Shown: positions 1 to 10,199, numbered from the stretch's first letter. The stretch is DNA of 64,000 nucleotides from Buchnera aphidicola (Rhopalosiphum maidis) (GCF_003671935.1 NZ_CP032759.1:496001-560000), one strand, 5' to 3'. Translations and numbers: made by a program. Notes: generated by a model from the letters alone, not told the origin.

Positions 1-262
1 AATTCGTCAACAATTAATGTTTTTTTTAAGAGATGAATTACCTTCAATAACAACGGTAGAAATTGAATCACTTGAAGAAAAAGTAAAAAAAATACTCTAC
101 ATTAGAGCTATAATTTATGTGAAATATGAAAGACAAAAAAAAATTATTATTGGACAAAAAGGAGAAGGAGTTAAAAAAATCAGTATGTTATCTAGGTTTA
201 AAATCGAAAAAAAAATGAATATGAAAGTACATCTTGTAATATGGGTCAAGAAAAAAAATTAA
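1..262 (+). CDS. era: GTPase Era, C-terminal KH part (partial, 5' end outside window)
   Basis: Only the C-terminal part of Era, the GTPase that binds the 3' end of 16S rRNA during 30S assembly, is present; the reading frame is open to the left edge (first full codon at 2). The KH domain is recognisable from VEIE through [12 protein letters not shown] (GQKG is the GxxG loop) to [11 protein letters not shown]. coli Era continues about 20 residues past the WVKVK position, whereas this protein stops at WVKKKN, so the tail is short. In E. coli recO and pdxJ separate era from acpS; here acpS follows directly, so both are missing from this spot. Confidence 0.93.
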   Translation, partial: IRQQLMFFLRDELPSITTVEIESLEEKVKKILYIRAIIYVKYERQKKIIIGQKGEGVKKISMLSRFKIEKKMNMKVHLVIWVKKKN

Positions 263-273
263 AAAAATTATTT

Positions 274-322
274 TTTTTAAAATTAGTTAAAATACCTAAA
301 ATGTTTTAACTAATTTTAAAAA
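274..322. terminator. 19-bp perfect AT hairpin between era and acpS
   Basis: Positions 274-292 and 304-322 are exact reverse complements, with an 11-base loop (293-303). Both arms are almost pure A/T. It lies directly behind the era stop codon and about 40 bases before acpS. It could act as a transcript end or as a 3' stabilising structure for era mRNA. No clean T-run follows on the plus strand, so the terminator label is an inference. Confidence 0.5.
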
Positions 323-364
323 TAAAATTAAAAATTTTGTTCAATTAAGAGAAAAGATACTAAT

Positions 365-745
365 ATGTCTATTGTAGGTATAGGAACAGATATTATAGAA
401 ATTTTGCGTATTAAAAATATTGTTTATAATTTTAAAGATAAATTAGCGAAAAAAATTTTATCAGTACAAGAATGGGAGAAATATATAGTAAACAAAAATC
501 CTATAAACTTTCTTGCTAAAAGATTTGCAGTAAAAGAAGCAGCGTCTAAAGCTTTAGGAACAGGAATTAATTACGGAATAAAATTTAATCAATTAGAATT
601 ATATAATGATATATCAGGGAAACCTAAATTACGTTTTTTAAAATGTGCTTTACAAAAATCTAGAGAGATAAAATGCAAATCTATATTTGTTAGTATAACC
701 GATGAAAAATTATATGCGTATGCGTTAGTTATTTTAGAAAATTAA
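365..745 (+). CDS. acpS: Holo-[acyl-carrier-protein] synthase
   Basis: Transfers the 4'-phosphopantetheine arm from CoA to apo-acyl carrier protein. The 126 residues equal the E. coli length. The two Mg2+/CoA-binding motifs are intact: GTDIIEI with Asp9 and FAVKEAASKA with Glu58. The protein matches AcpS from end to end. In this reduced genome it supplies holo-ACP for fatty acid synthesis, to which the nearby fabZ also belongs. It ends 18 bases before the convergent tadA. Confidence 0.97.
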   Translation: MSIVGIGTDIIEILRIKNIVYNFKDKLAKKILSVQEWEKYIVNKNPINFLAKRFAVKEAASKALGTGINYGIKFNQLELYNDISGKPKLRFLKCALQKSREIKCKSIFVSITDEKLYAYALVILEN

Positions 746-762
746 TTATCTCTAAAAAAAAT

Positions 763-1221
763 TTAACGTCTTTTCTTTTTAAAAAAATTACTTAATATAT
801 TAGAACATTCATTTTTCATAATTTTTTTTTCTACTATTAATTTATTTTTTTTTTCTAAATTTGAAAAAATTTTTTTTAAAAATGGATTTTTTTTCGTATC
901 TTTATAAGGTGAACCGAATACTAATCTTTTAACACGACTATTTAAAATAGCTCCACAGCACATCATACAAGGTTGCAATGTGACATATAATGTTGTGTTT
1001 AATAACCTATAATTTCGTATGTTTCTACTTGCTTTGCGCAAAGCCATAATTTCTGCATGAGCAGTAGAATCATTTTGAGAAATAACACTATTCCAGCCGA
1101 ATCCTATAATTGTTTCTTGAAAAACAATTACTGCGCCGATGGGTACTTCTCCAGTTTTTTCTGCATGATGTGCATACCTTAATGCAATTTTCATCCAATA
1201 ACTATCGCGACTATTTTTCAT
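763..1221 (-). CDS. tadA: tRNA-specific adenosine deaminase TadA
   Basis: Deaminates A34 to inosine in tRNA-Arg(ACG) so that one tRNA can read several CGN codons. The 152 residues compare with 167 in E. coli. The zinc deaminase signature is complete: HAE at residues 55-57 (His55 ligand, Glu57 proton shuttle) and PCMMC with Cys85 and Cys88. The C-terminal tail is lysine-rich, typical of AT-biased endosymbiont proteins. It is encoded next to smpB on the same strand with a 10-base gap, possibly co-transcribed. Confidence 0.97.
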   Translation of the reverse strand: MKNSRDSYWMKIALRYAHHAEKTGEVPIGAVIVFQETIIGFGWNSVISQNDSTAHAEIMALRKASRNIRNYRLLNTTLYVTLQPCMMCCGAILNSRVKRLVFGSPYKDTKKNPFLKKIFSNLEKKNKLIVEKKIMKNECSNILSNFFKKKRR

Positions 1222-1231
1222 AAAATATTTT

Positions 1232-1723
1232 TTAAATATGAAACCTGACTTTTTTTAAAATTTTTGATTTTTCTTTGTTCCATTGATTTTGTTTTTCATC
1301 TTCCCTTTTATCTATTTTAGTTTTTCCTTTAGCTAATCCAAAATTTAATTTACACCAAGACTTTTCCCAAAATAAAGATAATGCAATCAATGTAGAACCT
1401 ATTTTATTTTTTTTATTAGATAAATATTGAATTTCACTCTTATGCAAAAGTAATTTTCTTTTTCTCGATGAATCACAAAATAAATGATTAGAACAGGTAT
1501 TTAGAGGTTGAATAACAGAATTGTAAAGATACATTTCATTTAAATTATCATTGTTAATATAACTTTCAGTAATATTTATTTTTCCTAATCTAATAGATTT
1601 TACTTCCCATCCCATTAATACAAGACCTGATTGAAATACTTCTTCTATAAAATAATTATAATATGCTTTTTTATTTGTACAAATAGTAGATGATTTTAAA
1701 TAACATTTTTTTTTACGAGACAT
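1232..1723 (-). CDS. smpB: SsrA-binding protein SmpB
   Basis: RNA-binding partner of tmRNA in ribosome rescue (trans-translation). The 163 residues are close to the E. coli 160. Recognisable family segments include [28 protein letters not shown], and a late [13 protein letters not shown] segment followed by the basic tail that enters the decoding centre. In E. coli smpB lies beside ratA-rnfH; here rnfH is the divergent neighbour and ratA is missing. Confidence 0.97.
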   Translation of the reverse strand: MSRKKKCYLKSSTICTNKKAYYNYFIEEVFQSGLVLMGWEVKSIRLGKINITESYINNDNLNEMYLYNSVIQPLNTCSNHLFCDSSRKRKLLLHKSEIQYLSNKKNKIGSTLIALSLFWEKSWCKLNFGLAKGKTKIDKREDEKQNQWNKEKSKILKKVRFHI

Positions 1724-1841
1724 AATTAGATGTAATCCAAAAGAAACTTATATTTAAATATTTTCTTAAAAATTTATTCATATATATTGATTTATTTTGA
1801 AAATTTTGTTAAAAAAGAATTTTTTATAATAAAAAATAAAC

Positions 1842-2129
1842 ATGAATATTATTAAAGTAACAGTTATCTATGCCTTGCCTAATATCCAATACATTAATGA
1901 AGTTAAAATTTGTTCAAATTCAACTGTAAAAGATGCTATATTAGCTTCAAATTTACTTAATAAGGTTAAAAATATTCAATTTTATAAAAAAAATGTAGGA
2001 ATTTATAATAAATTAGTACATTTAAATGAAAAGATAAAAAATGGAGATCGAATTGAAATCTATAGAAATTTAATAATCGATCCCAAAGAAAGAAGAAGAA
2101 AAAGATCAAGTTTTTTTTTAAAAAAATAA
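1842..2129 (+). CDS. rnfH: RnfH family protein (ubiquitin-like fold, function unclear)
   Basis: A 95-residue protein matching E. coli RnfH (RatB/YfjF) along its length: [13 protein letters not shown] near the N terminus, KNVGIYNK in the middle and [20 protein letters not shown] near the C terminus. The family has a small beta-grasp fold and no established biochemical role. The usual partner ratA is absent here, leaving rnfH alone between smpB (divergent) and grpE (convergent). Its retention in such a small genome suggests a real function. Confidence 0.93.
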   Translation: MNIIKVTVIYALPNIQYINEVKICSNSTVKDAILASNLLNKVKNIQFYKKNVGIYNKLVHLNEKIKNGDRIEIYRNLIIDPKERRRKRSSFFLKK

Positions 2130-2149
2130 ATTTTTACTGTTAAAAAAAA

Positions 2150-2716
2150 TTATTTTTTGCTTTTTGAAACAATAACCATAGCAGGACGTAATAAACGAGA
2201 TTCATGAAGGATATAACCAGATTGCATAATATCTACTACATGATTATCTTGTATTTTATCATTGTAATCAATAGACATTGCTTGATGAATTTCTGGATCA
2301 AACAATACATTATTGTCATTAATTTTTGAAATATTAAATTCAGTTAAAATTTCGTCTAATAAAGAAGAAATAAAATTTAATTTTTTAATAATTTCTAAAT
2401 AAAATTCTTCTCTTTTCTCTTTAATTATATTTAAAGCACGCTCGATGTTATCTATAATTGGAAGAAATTCAATAATCAATTTTTCTAAAGAAAACTTTCT
2501 GAATTTTTCTATTTCATTATTTAGTCTATTATTTAATTTTATTGTTTCTTCATGATTTTTTAATTGTAAATTTATAATTTGTTCTTGATATTCTTTTAAA
2601 TCAACTTCTAATGAAGTAATCAGATTATTTTTTTCTATTTGCTCTAAATTTTCTTTTTTTTCTTCTTTTTTAAAATCGTTAACTGTTTTTTCATTTTTGT
2701 CTTTTTTATTTTTCAT
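2150..2716 (-). CDS. grpE: Nucleotide exchange factor GrpE
   Basis: Releases ADP from DnaK. The 188 residues compare with 197 in E. coli. A charged, Lys/Glu-rich N terminus (about residues 1-30) is followed by the long coiled coil (about 35-90) and the C-terminal beta domain containing DPEIHQAMS and the terminal RLLRPAMVIVSKS. Known Buchnera genomes can carry two grpE copies, so this may be one of a pair; a second would lie outside the window. Confidence 0.96.
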   Translation of the reverse strand: MKNKKDKNEKTVNDFKKEEKKENLEQIEKNNLITSLEVDLKEYQEQIINLQLKNHEETIKLNNRLNNEIEKFRKFSLEKLIIEFLPIIDNIERALNIIKEKREEFYLEIIKKLNFISSLLDEILTEFNISKINDNNVLFDPEIHQAMSIDYNDKIQDNHVVDIMQSGYILHESRLLRPAMVIVSKSKK

Positions 2717-2812
2717 AAATGTACCTGTTTTACAATTTCATATATATTTATCGATAGTAAATTTTATAGTATCTTTTTATAAAAAACGATTTTATAACTT
2801 TTTAAGTTGCTA

Positions 2813-3283
2813 TCATTTTTTAACAAGAGGCGGAATATAAGATGTTGACATATCCCATGGTTGTTCTATCCATATATTTTGATCAATATCAATAATATAG
2901 TTATCTACTAATAATCGACCCAATGGTTTTGCAAAAATAGTTACAAAATATGCTTTTGGATATAAATGACGAATAATTTTTGCTGTCCCTCCTGTGTCAA
3001 CAAGATCGTCTACAACAAGAATTTTTTCTCCGTTTTTTTTTGCTTTTGCTTTTTTAATTATTTTTCTACTTTTTTGCAAACAATCATCATTGTAACTCGC
3101 AATGCATACGGTATCTACACATCGAATACCTAATTCTCTTGCTAATATAGCAGAAGGAACAAGACCTCCTCGACTCACAGCGATTATTCTATTCCAAGAA
3201 TTTTTTATTTTAAGTAATCGATTAGCTAGTCTTCTAGTATGAATTTGAAGCATATCCCAGGTAACAATGTATTTCTCACTCAT
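2813..3283 (-). CDS. gpt: Xanthine-guanine phosphoribosyltransferase
   Basis: Salvages guanine and xanthine to GMP and XMP with PRPP. From the Met at 3283 the protein starts [15 protein letters not shown], identical in layout to E. coli Gpt, and gives 156 residues; a Met five codons upstream (3298) is less likely. The PRPP loop [12 protein letters not shown] is complete, as is the purine-contacting WIEQPWDM near the C terminus. With guaC further along the window it forms part of a guanine salvage and interconversion capacity. Confidence 0.96.
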   Translation of the reverse strand: MSEKYIVTWDMLQIHTRRLANRLLKIKNSWNRIIAVSRGGLVPSAILARELGIRCVDTVCIASYNDDCLQKSRKIIKKAKAKKNGEKILVVDDLVDTGGTAKIIRHLYPKAYFVTIFAKPLGRLLVDNYIIDIDQNIWIEQPWDMSTSYIPPLVKK

Positions 3284-3382
3284 GAAAAAAAAATCCAAAA
3301 CTATAAAATAGTATTTATTAAATAAAGTGGAAATAATTTGTAATTATTGTAGGATTTACAATTGCAAAAATAAAATGATTAA

Positions 3383-3967
3383 TTAATTTGTTTTATTCAT
3401 TTCTTTTTCAATAATTAATATTAATATATGAATAATTTTAATGTGCATTTCTTGTATTCGATCTGAATAACCATGATATGGAATGCAAATTTCTATATCA
3501 GATAAATTTTTAACTTTACCTCCGTTATTTCCTGTTAAGGAAATGACTTTCATATTTTTTTTACGTGCAGCTTGTATTGCATTAATAATATTAATAGATT
3601 TACCAGAAGTAGAAATTGCTAGAAGCACATCGTTAGAACAACCAATACTTTCTACATAACGTGAAAATATTTGATCATATCCAAAATCATTTCCTACTGC
3701 AGAAATATGGCCAATATCAGAAATAGGTATTGCAGCATATCCAGGTCTTTTTTCTCGATAAAGACCAGTTAATTCTTCAGCAAAATGTACTGCATCGCAA
3801 TGAGAACCACCATTTCCACAAGAAATTACTTTATTTTTATTTTTAAAGGATTTTGCAATTAAAATAGCTGATTTTTCAATATTTTGAATTTGTTCTTCAT
3901 TTTTTGAAAAAATTTTTAATATTTGTAATGCAGTATTTAATTCAGAAGAAATAATTTTTTTATACAT
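3383..3967 (-). CDS. gmhA: Sedoheptulose 7-phosphate isomerase (phosphoheptose isomerase)
   Basis: Converts sedoheptulose 7-phosphate to D-glycero-manno-heptose 7-phosphate, the first step to the lipopolysaccharide inner-core heptose. The SIS-domain motifs [24 protein letters not shown] and the C-terminal [14 protein letters not shown] are conserved. The start at 3967 gives MYKKII and 194 residues (E. coli 192); an in-frame Met at 3976 would add three residues. Retention is odd because lpxA, lpxB, lpxD and lpxC are missing from their expected positions in this window. Confidence 0.95.
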   Translation of the reverse strand: MYKKIISSELNTALQILKIFSKNEEQIQNIEKSAILIAKSFKNKNKVISCGNGGSHCDAVHFAEELTGLYREKRPGYAAIPISDIGHISAVGNDFGYDQIFSRYVESIGCSNDVLLAISTSGKSINIINAIQAARKKNMKVISLTGNNGGKVKNLSDIEICIPYHGYSDRIQEMHIKIIHILILIIEKEMNKTN

Positions 3968-4054
3968 TTTTAACATTCTTGAAATTTAAAAAAATAGAAA
4001 AATTTTTTTCTATTTTTATTAGAAAAAAATTATTAAAGAAAATTATTTTTTTTT

Positions 4055-4128
4055 CGGTGCGGACGGGATTCGAACCCGCGACCCCCGGCGTGACAGGCCG
4101 GTATTCTAACCGACTGAACTACCGCACC
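4055..4128 (-). tRNA. aspV: tRNA-Asp (anticodon GTC)
   Basis: A full cloverleaf reads on the minus strand: 7-bp acceptor stem GGTGCGG/CCGCACC, D-arm with AGTTCAGTCGGTTAGA, anticodon loop CTGTCAC with GTC, and T-arm GCGGGTTCGAATCCCG. The discriminator base is G, as in bacterial tRNA-Asp. The 3' CCA is not encoded. The place beside dnaQ-rnhA matches E. coli aspV. Confidence 0.97.
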
Positions 4129-4201
4129 TTTTTATTATTTCTATATTGTACATATTTTAAAAAAATGAGTCAATCATCTTTTTATAGTTATTCGTAATTT
4201 A

Positions 4202-4918
4202 CTATGAAATACATGTTTTTTTGTTTTTTAAATATCTTAAATATTTTGTATGAAGTTCTAATTCTTGTTTATTTGCTCGTAGTATTTTTAAAGACGGATT
4301 TTTTTTTATTATTAAATTTTTGGAACATTCAAAATCTCTTTTATTTCTAATATTTTTATCAAATGAAATTGATTCTTGATTACTAGTCATTAAAAGATAT
4401 AATTTACCTAACAAAAAAGCATCTAAAATAGCACCGTGTAAAATTCTATGGGAATTTTTTATTTTATAACGTATACATAATGCATCTAGTGTATTTTTTT
4501 TTCCAGGAAATAATTTTCTAGCTATTTTTAATGTATCAGTAATAGAGCAAAAATTTGATATGTCCTGTATTTTTTTACTTAATATTGAAAACTCTTGATT
4601 TATAAAACCCACATCAAAAGATGCATTATGAATTACTAATTCTGAATTTTTGATATAATTAAAGAAATCTTTAGCTATATCTTTAAAACTTGGCTTATCT
4701 GATAAAAAATTGTCAGTAATACCATGAACTTTTATAGCATTTTCTTCTATCAACCTATCAGGTTTAATATAAGAATGAAATTTTTTTCCTGTAAAACGAC
4801 GGTTAATAATTTCAATAGCACCGATTTCAATAATTCTATGATTAAGATAAGGCGGGCTTACACTATTCATTCCTGTTGTTTCAGTATCTAATACAACTAT
4901 TCTTTTTTTGTTTTTCAT
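4202..4918 (-). CDS. dnaQ: DNA polymerase III epsilon subunit (3'-5' proofreading exonuclease)
   Basis: Proofreading subunit of the replicative polymerase; the partner alpha subunit (dnaE) is also in this window. 238 residues against 243 in E. coli. All three exonuclease motifs are present: DTETTG with Asp11 and Glu13, [11 protein letters not shown], and HGAILDA with the catalytic His. The C-terminal segment that binds DnaE is lysine-rich but present. It is divergent from rnhA across a 33-base gap, the classical E. coli arrangement. Confidence 0.97.
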   Translation of the reverse strand: MKNKKRIVVLDTETTGMNSVSPPYLNHRIIEIGAIEIINRRFTGKKFHSYIKPDRLIEENAIKVHGITDNFLSDKPSFKDIAKDFFNYIKNSELVIHNASFDVGFINQEFSILSKKIQDISNFCSITDTLKIARKLFPGKKNTLDALCIRYKIKNSHRILHGAILDAFLLGKLYLLMTSNQESISFDKNIRNKRDFECSKNLIIKKNPSLKILRANKQELELHTKYLRYLKNKKTCIS

Positions 4919-4951
4919 AATAAATTATTTAATATTGGAATAATAATTAAA

Positions 4952-5437
4952 ATGTTAAAATTAGTTGAAATATTTTCAGATGGTTCTTGTTTAGGAAATC
5001 CAGGTTCAGGTGGATATGGTACAATATTACGTTATAAATTACATGAGAAGATATTAACTTCAGGTTTTTTTTTAACTACCAATAATAGAATGGAATTAAT
5101 GGGTGTAATATCTGGTTTAGAATCCCTTAAAGAATCTTGTACAGTTAAAATTACAATTGATAGTCAATATGTAAAAAAAGGTATTACAAATTGGATTTAT
5201 AAATGGGAAAAACAAAAATGGAAAACAAATAAAAAAAAATCAGTAAAAAATTTAGATTTATGGTTACGTATCAACACCGCTATGAAAAATCATTATATTA
5301 AATGGTTTTGGGTTAAAGCACATGTAGGTCATTTAGAAAATGAAAGATGTGATAAAATAGCTCGTCAATCGGCTCAAAATCCTTCGATCAAAGATTTTTT
5401 TTATGAAAATAATTTTTATCAAAAAAAAAATTTATAA
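4952..5437 (+). CDS. rnhA: Ribonuclease HI
   Basis: Cuts the RNA strand of RNA-DNA hybrids. All active-site residues fall on the E. coli numbering: Asp10 (FSDGSC), Glu48 (RMELM), Asp70 (TIDSQY), His124 (KAHVGH) and Asp134 (CDKIA). 161 residues against 155. rnhB, which in E. coli lies between lpxB and dnaE, is absent from that place here, so this may be the only RNase H. gloB follows on the same strand. Confidence 0.97.
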   Translation: MLKLVEIFSDGSCLGNPGSGGYGTILRYKLHEKILTSGFFLTTNNRMELMGVISGLESLKESCTVKITIDSQYVKKGITNWIYKWEKQKWKTNKKKSVKNLDLWLRINTAMKNHYIKWFWVKAHVGHLENERCDKIARQSAQNPSIKDFFYENNFYQKKNL

Positions 5438-5465
5438 TATTTTTTTATTTTTAACGGAATTTAAA

Positions 5466-6239
5466 ATGATTCTTACAAGTATTTCTATATTAAATGATAA
5501 TTACGTTTGGATTTTGTATGATAGTAATTCTTTTTGTATAATTATTGATCCTGGTGTTGCTGAAAATGTAATAAAAAAAATAGAAAAAAAAAGATGGAAA
5601 CCAATAGCAATTTTATTAACTCACAATCATACTGATCATGTAGGAGGTGTTAAAGAAATTATAAAAAAATATCCGGATATAATTGTTTTTGGTCCTGAAG
5701 AAACAAAAAAAAATAATGTAAACAAAATTGTAAAAAAGGGAGATAAAATTAAATTATTAGAAAACGAAATCAACGTTTTTTTCACTCCAGGTCATACATT
5801 AGGTCATGTTTCATATTATTTAAAACCATATTTTTTTTGCGGTGACACATTATTTTCAGGAGGTTGTGGTCGTGTTTTCGAAAATAGATTTGTTGACATG
5901 TATCAATCTATTAATTTGATAAAATTCTTACCAGAAAAAACAATATTGTGCTGTTCACATGAATATACCCTATCTAATTTAATTTTTTCTATGTCTATTT
6001 TACCATTTGATAAAAAGATAAAAAACTACTATAAAAAAATAAAAAAAATTATCTCGAAAAATAAGAAGAGTCTTCCAGTCTATCTTAAGACTGAGAGAAA
6101 AATAAATATCTTTTTAAGAACAGATGAAGAAATTATTAAAAAGTCAATGGGATTAGAAAAATATAAAAGTGATCTTGAGGTTTTTATTTTATTGAGGAAA
6201 AGAAAGGATAATTTTTTAATTGGAGCTAAGCGGGATTGA
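5466..6239 (+). CDS. gloB: Hydroxyacylglutathione hydrolase (glyoxalase II)
   Basis: Hydrolyses S-lactoylglutathione to lactate and glutathione in methylglyoxal detoxification. The start at 5466 gives MILTSISILNDNYVWIL, aligned with the E. coli start, and 257 residues. Every binuclear metal ligand sits at the E. coli position: His53, His55, Asp57, His58, His110, Asp127, His165. The last residues after about RKRKDN lie beyond the usual family end. The coding sequence overlaps the first 19 bases of the tRNA-Ala interval on the opposite strand. Confidence 0.96.
   Translation: MILTSISILNDNYVWILYDSNSFCIIIDPGVAENVIKKIEKKRWKPIAILLTHNHTDHVGGVKEIIKKYPDIIVFGPEETKKNNVNKIVKKGDKIKLLENEINVFFTPGHTLGHVSYYLKPYFFCGDTLFSGGCGRVFENRFVDMYQSINLIKFLPEKTILCCSHEYTLSNLIFSMSILPFDKKIKNYYKKIKKIISKNKKSLPVYLKTERKINIFLRTDEEIIKKSMGLEKYKSDLEVFILLRKRKDNFLIGAKRD
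6069..6092 (-). terminator. Possible end of the 16S-tRNA transcript, inside gloB
   Basis: A 6-bp inverted repeat (AGTCTT 6069-6074, AAGACT 6087-6092) lies antisense within gloB, about 130 bases downstream of tRNA-Ala on the minus strand. It is followed on that strand by a T-rich stretch. The rRNA transcript must end in or beyond gloB because no other minus-strand gene follows. The hairpin is weak, so this is only a candidate. Confidence 0.2.
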
Positions 6240-6293
6240 ACCGCTGACCTCCTGCGTGCAAGGCAGGCGCTCTCCCAGCTGAGCTATAGCCCC
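6221..6293 (-). tRNA. alaT: tRNA-Ala (anticodon TGC)
   Basis: The minus strand reads GGGGCTATAGCTCAGCTGGG at the 5' end, anticodon loop CTTGCAC with TGC, T-arm with GGTTCAATCC, and acceptor end TAGCTCC plus discriminator A. CCA is not encoded. It is the last gene of the 16S-tRNA-Ile-tRNA-Ala unit. In E. coli this pair sits in the 16S-23S spacer; here no 23S follows. Its 3' end overlaps the gloB stop region. Confidence 0.97.
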
Positions 6294-6309
6294 AGATAGT
6301 ATTTATTAA

Positions 6310-6386
6310 TGGTAGGCCTGAGTGGAGTTGAACCACCGACCTCACCCTTATCAGGGGTGCGCTCTTACCATCTGAGCTACAAGCCT
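6310..6386 (-). tRNA. ileT: tRNA-Ile (anticodon GAT)
   Basis: The minus strand starts AGGCTTGTAGCTCAG, has the anticodon loop CTGATAA with GAT, T-arm with GGTTCAACTCC, and ends CAGGCCTACCA. Unlike tRNA-Asp and tRNA-Ala here, the terminal CCA appears to be encoded (TGG at 6310-6312 on the plus strand). It lies between the 16S processing stem and tRNA-Ala. Confidence 0.97.
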
Positions 6387-6403
6387 TTATAAAACAAAAT
6401 TTT

Positions 6404-6425
6404 ATTAGATAATTTGTGTGGGCAC
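6404..6425 (-). repeat. 3' half of the 16S rRNA processing stem
   Basis: This 22-base segment downstream of 16S is complementary to 8065-8086 in the leader, with a single C-A mismatch (6414 opposite 8076). The core GTGTGGGCAC is shared with the E. coli rrn leader. The two halves would pair around the whole 16S to form the stem cut by RNase III. Confidence 0.85.
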
Positions 6426-6447
6426 TTTCTAAAAAAGTATATATTTT

Positions 6448-7996
<1,549 letters not shown>

Positions 7997-8064
7997 TAAA
8001 AACTTTATTCTTAAAGAATAAATCTTTAAGATTTTTTAAATATTAATTTTGTACTTAATTTTCT

Positions 8065-8086
8065 GTGCCCACACAGATTATCTAAT
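8065..8086 (-). repeat. 5' half of the 16S rRNA processing stem
   Basis: Leader segment pairing with 6404-6425 (21 of 22 positions). Together with its partner it brackets 16S and gives the expected RNase III substrate. Confidence 0.85.
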
Positions 8087-8090
8087 TATT

Positions 8091-8103
8091 TTGTTAAAGA
8101 GCG
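8091..8103 (-). promoter_or_regulatory. rRNA antitermination boxA
   Basis: The minus strand reads CGCTCTTTAACAA, almost identical to the E. coli rrn boxA, at the matching place upstream of the GTGTGGGCAC processing element. In E. coli boxA is bound by NusB/S10 to block Rho termination in rRNA operons. Confidence 0.8.
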
Positions 8104-8125
8104 TTGTTTTGAAACTTTATACGAG

Positions 8126-8152
8126 ATTACATTTTTTTTACTGTGTTGTCAA
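8126..8152 (-). promoter_or_regulatory. Probable 16S rRNA promoter
   Basis: On the minus strand a perfect TTGACA (8147-8152) is followed after 15 bases by TGTAAT (8126-8131, 5 of 6 to TATAAT). Transcription would begin just ahead of the boxA leader. Upstream sequence is strongly AT-rich, which would suit an UP element. The 15-base spacer is shorter than the 17 optimum. Confidence 0.65.
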
Positions 8153-8381
8153 CCTTTTTTAATAAAATTAATTTTTATTTTTAATTTTATAAAAAATTTG
8201 TTAATTCAGTTAAATTATTTTTGATAAATAAACAATATGTTTACATAAATTTATAACAATATTGTAAAGAAAAATCTACTAAACAACTATACTTATAGTA
8301 TAGTAAAAATTATTTATAAAGTTTTATAAAAACTTTATTTTTCAAAAATTTATTTTTAATTTATAAAAAGGTTATTTATTT
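8153..8381. other. Non-coding spacer between the 16S promoter and argS
   Basis: Divergent spacer with no open reading frame of note. It must hold the argS promoter. The only clear structure is an inverted repeat at 8286-8304. Confidence 0.7.
8286..8304. promoter_or_regulatory. Inverted repeat upstream of argS, also found upstream of speE
   Basis: ACTATACT and AGTATAGT (8 bp arms) flank the 3-base centre TAT. The same arms CTATACT/AGTATAG occur at 51755-51769 upstream of speE. The left arm contains TATACT, which resembles a -10 box. It may be an operator, a promoter element or a chance AT palindrome. Confidence 0.35.
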
Positions 8382-10123
8382 ATGAATATAAAATATATAA
8401 TAAAAAAAGACATTGAACAAGCTCTAATTAAAATTAATAGTAATTATGATTATAAAGTATTAATCACGTCAAATAAAAAAATAGAATTTGGTCATTATCA
8501 AGTTGATAATTTAATTAAGATATCTAATCTATTAAGAACAAAACCATATAAATTATTTCAAAAAATAATAAATCTTATAGAAAAACAAAAAATCTATAAA
8601 AAAATAGTTTTTTCAAATCCAGGATTTATTAATATTTTTATTAAAAATAAATGGTTATCTGAAAAGTTAGAAATACCATTTATTTCATCTCGCCTTGGTG
8701 TTAAACATATTTATCCAAAAAAAATATTATAGTAGATTACTCTTCTCCAAACATTGCAAAAGAAATGCACGTTGGACATTTAAGATCAACTATAATAGGT
8801 GATGTTACAGCAAGAATATTAGAATTTTTAGGACACAAAGTAATTAGAGCTAATCATATTGGAGATTGGGGAACACAATTTGGTATGCTAATTGCATATT
8901 TAGAAGATAAAAAATTACTAAAAAAGTTAAAAAAAAATCTTCTTTCACTTAAAGATTTAGACAATATTTATTGTCAATCAAAAAAAGAATACGATTCAAA
9001 TAAGTTATTTTCAAAAAAATCTAGAGAATTTGTAGTAAAATTGCAAAATGGAGATCAATATTGCTGTTCTATTTGGAAAAAATTGGTATCAATTACCATG
9101 TTAGAAAATTATAAAATATATAAAAAGCTCAATGTAACGTTAAAAGAAAAACATACTATGGGAGAAAGTGTATATAATTCAATGCTTCCAAAAATTGTAG
9201 AAGATCTCAAAAAACAAAAAATAGCTGTTGAAAAAAATGGAGCTGTTATTGTTTGTCTTGATGAATTTAAAAATAGAATTGGAAAATCTATGGGAGTAAT
9301 AATTCAAAAAAAAGACAAAGGTTTTTTATATTCAACTACTGATATTGCTTGCTTTAAATATAGATATCAAACTTTACGTGCTGATCGAATCATATATTAT
9401 ACTGATTCCCGTCAATATCAACATCTTTTACAGTCATGGACTATTGCTAAAAAAGCTAATTACATATCTAAAAATTTATTGCTAGAACATCACATGTTTG
9501 GAATGATGTTATCTAAAAACAAACGTCCTTTTAAAACTCGAGACGGAAACACTATAAAACTCTCTGATCTTCTTAACGAATCCATAAATAGAGCTACTAA
9601 TTTAATTAAGAATAAAAAACCTAATTTATGCAAAAGAAATTTAATTAAATTAGGGAAAACAATTGGAATCAGTGCTGTAAAATATTCTGATTTATCTAAA
9701 AATAGAAATACTAATTATATATTTGATTGGGACAAGATGTTAAGCTTTGAAGGCAACACCGCTCCTTATATACAATACGCCTATACAAGAATTACATCTA
9801 TTTTAAAAAAATCAACTATTCCATTGCATAAAATAAAAATGAAAATAATTCTTAATGAAGAAAGTGAAATTAATCTAGCTATTAAAATATTAGAATTTGA
9901 AGAAATTATTTTATTAATAGCTAAAAATGGAACTCCTCATATTATGTGTAAATATCTTTATGAACTGTCTACATGTTTTTCTAATTTTTATGAAAACTGT
10001 TCAATTCTTTTTTCCGAAAAAATAAAAATTAGAAAAAGCAGAATTAAATTATCTTTTTTAACAGCAAAAACAATAAAAAAAGGACTAAATTTATTAGGAA
10101 TTAAAACCGTGAAAAAAATGTAA
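8382..10123 (+). CDS. argS: Arginyl-tRNA synthetase, frameshifted at a poly(A) run
   Basis: Charges tRNA-Arg. The first frame runs 8382-8732 (N-terminal additional domain, about 116 residues); the remainder is open in the next frame, with VDYSSPNIAKEMHVGHLRS (the HIGH-type motif is HVGH) and on to the C-terminal anticodon-binding domain. The frames meet at an A8 run (8717-8724). One more A gives a continuous 580-residue protein against 577 in E. coli. The rest is well conserved (DWGTQFG, NTAPYIQYAYTRI), which argues against ordinary pseudogene decay of this essential gene. Confidence 0.9.
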
Positions 10124-10152
10124 AAACAATTTATATTTTAAAAATTCAGTAA

Positions 10153-10199
10153 GGTGAGGAAATAATGAAGTACTAGAATGTACTAATTAAAACCACACC
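10153..10199. terminator. Structured spacer between convergent argS and flhA
   Basis: GGTGAGG (10153-10159) pairs with CCACACC (10193-10199) with one A-A mismatch, enclosing a second 5-bp hairpin AGTAC/GTACT (10169-10173, 10180-10184). It is GC-rich for this genome and lies between convergent genes, so a bidirectional transcript end is plausible. No T-run follows. Confidence 0.35.

Noticed and set aside
3979..4197. A 72-codon plus-strand frame over the tRNA-Asp
   Set aside because: It reads the complement of the tRNA (VRTGFEPATPG-type product), a common artefact of tRNA genes.
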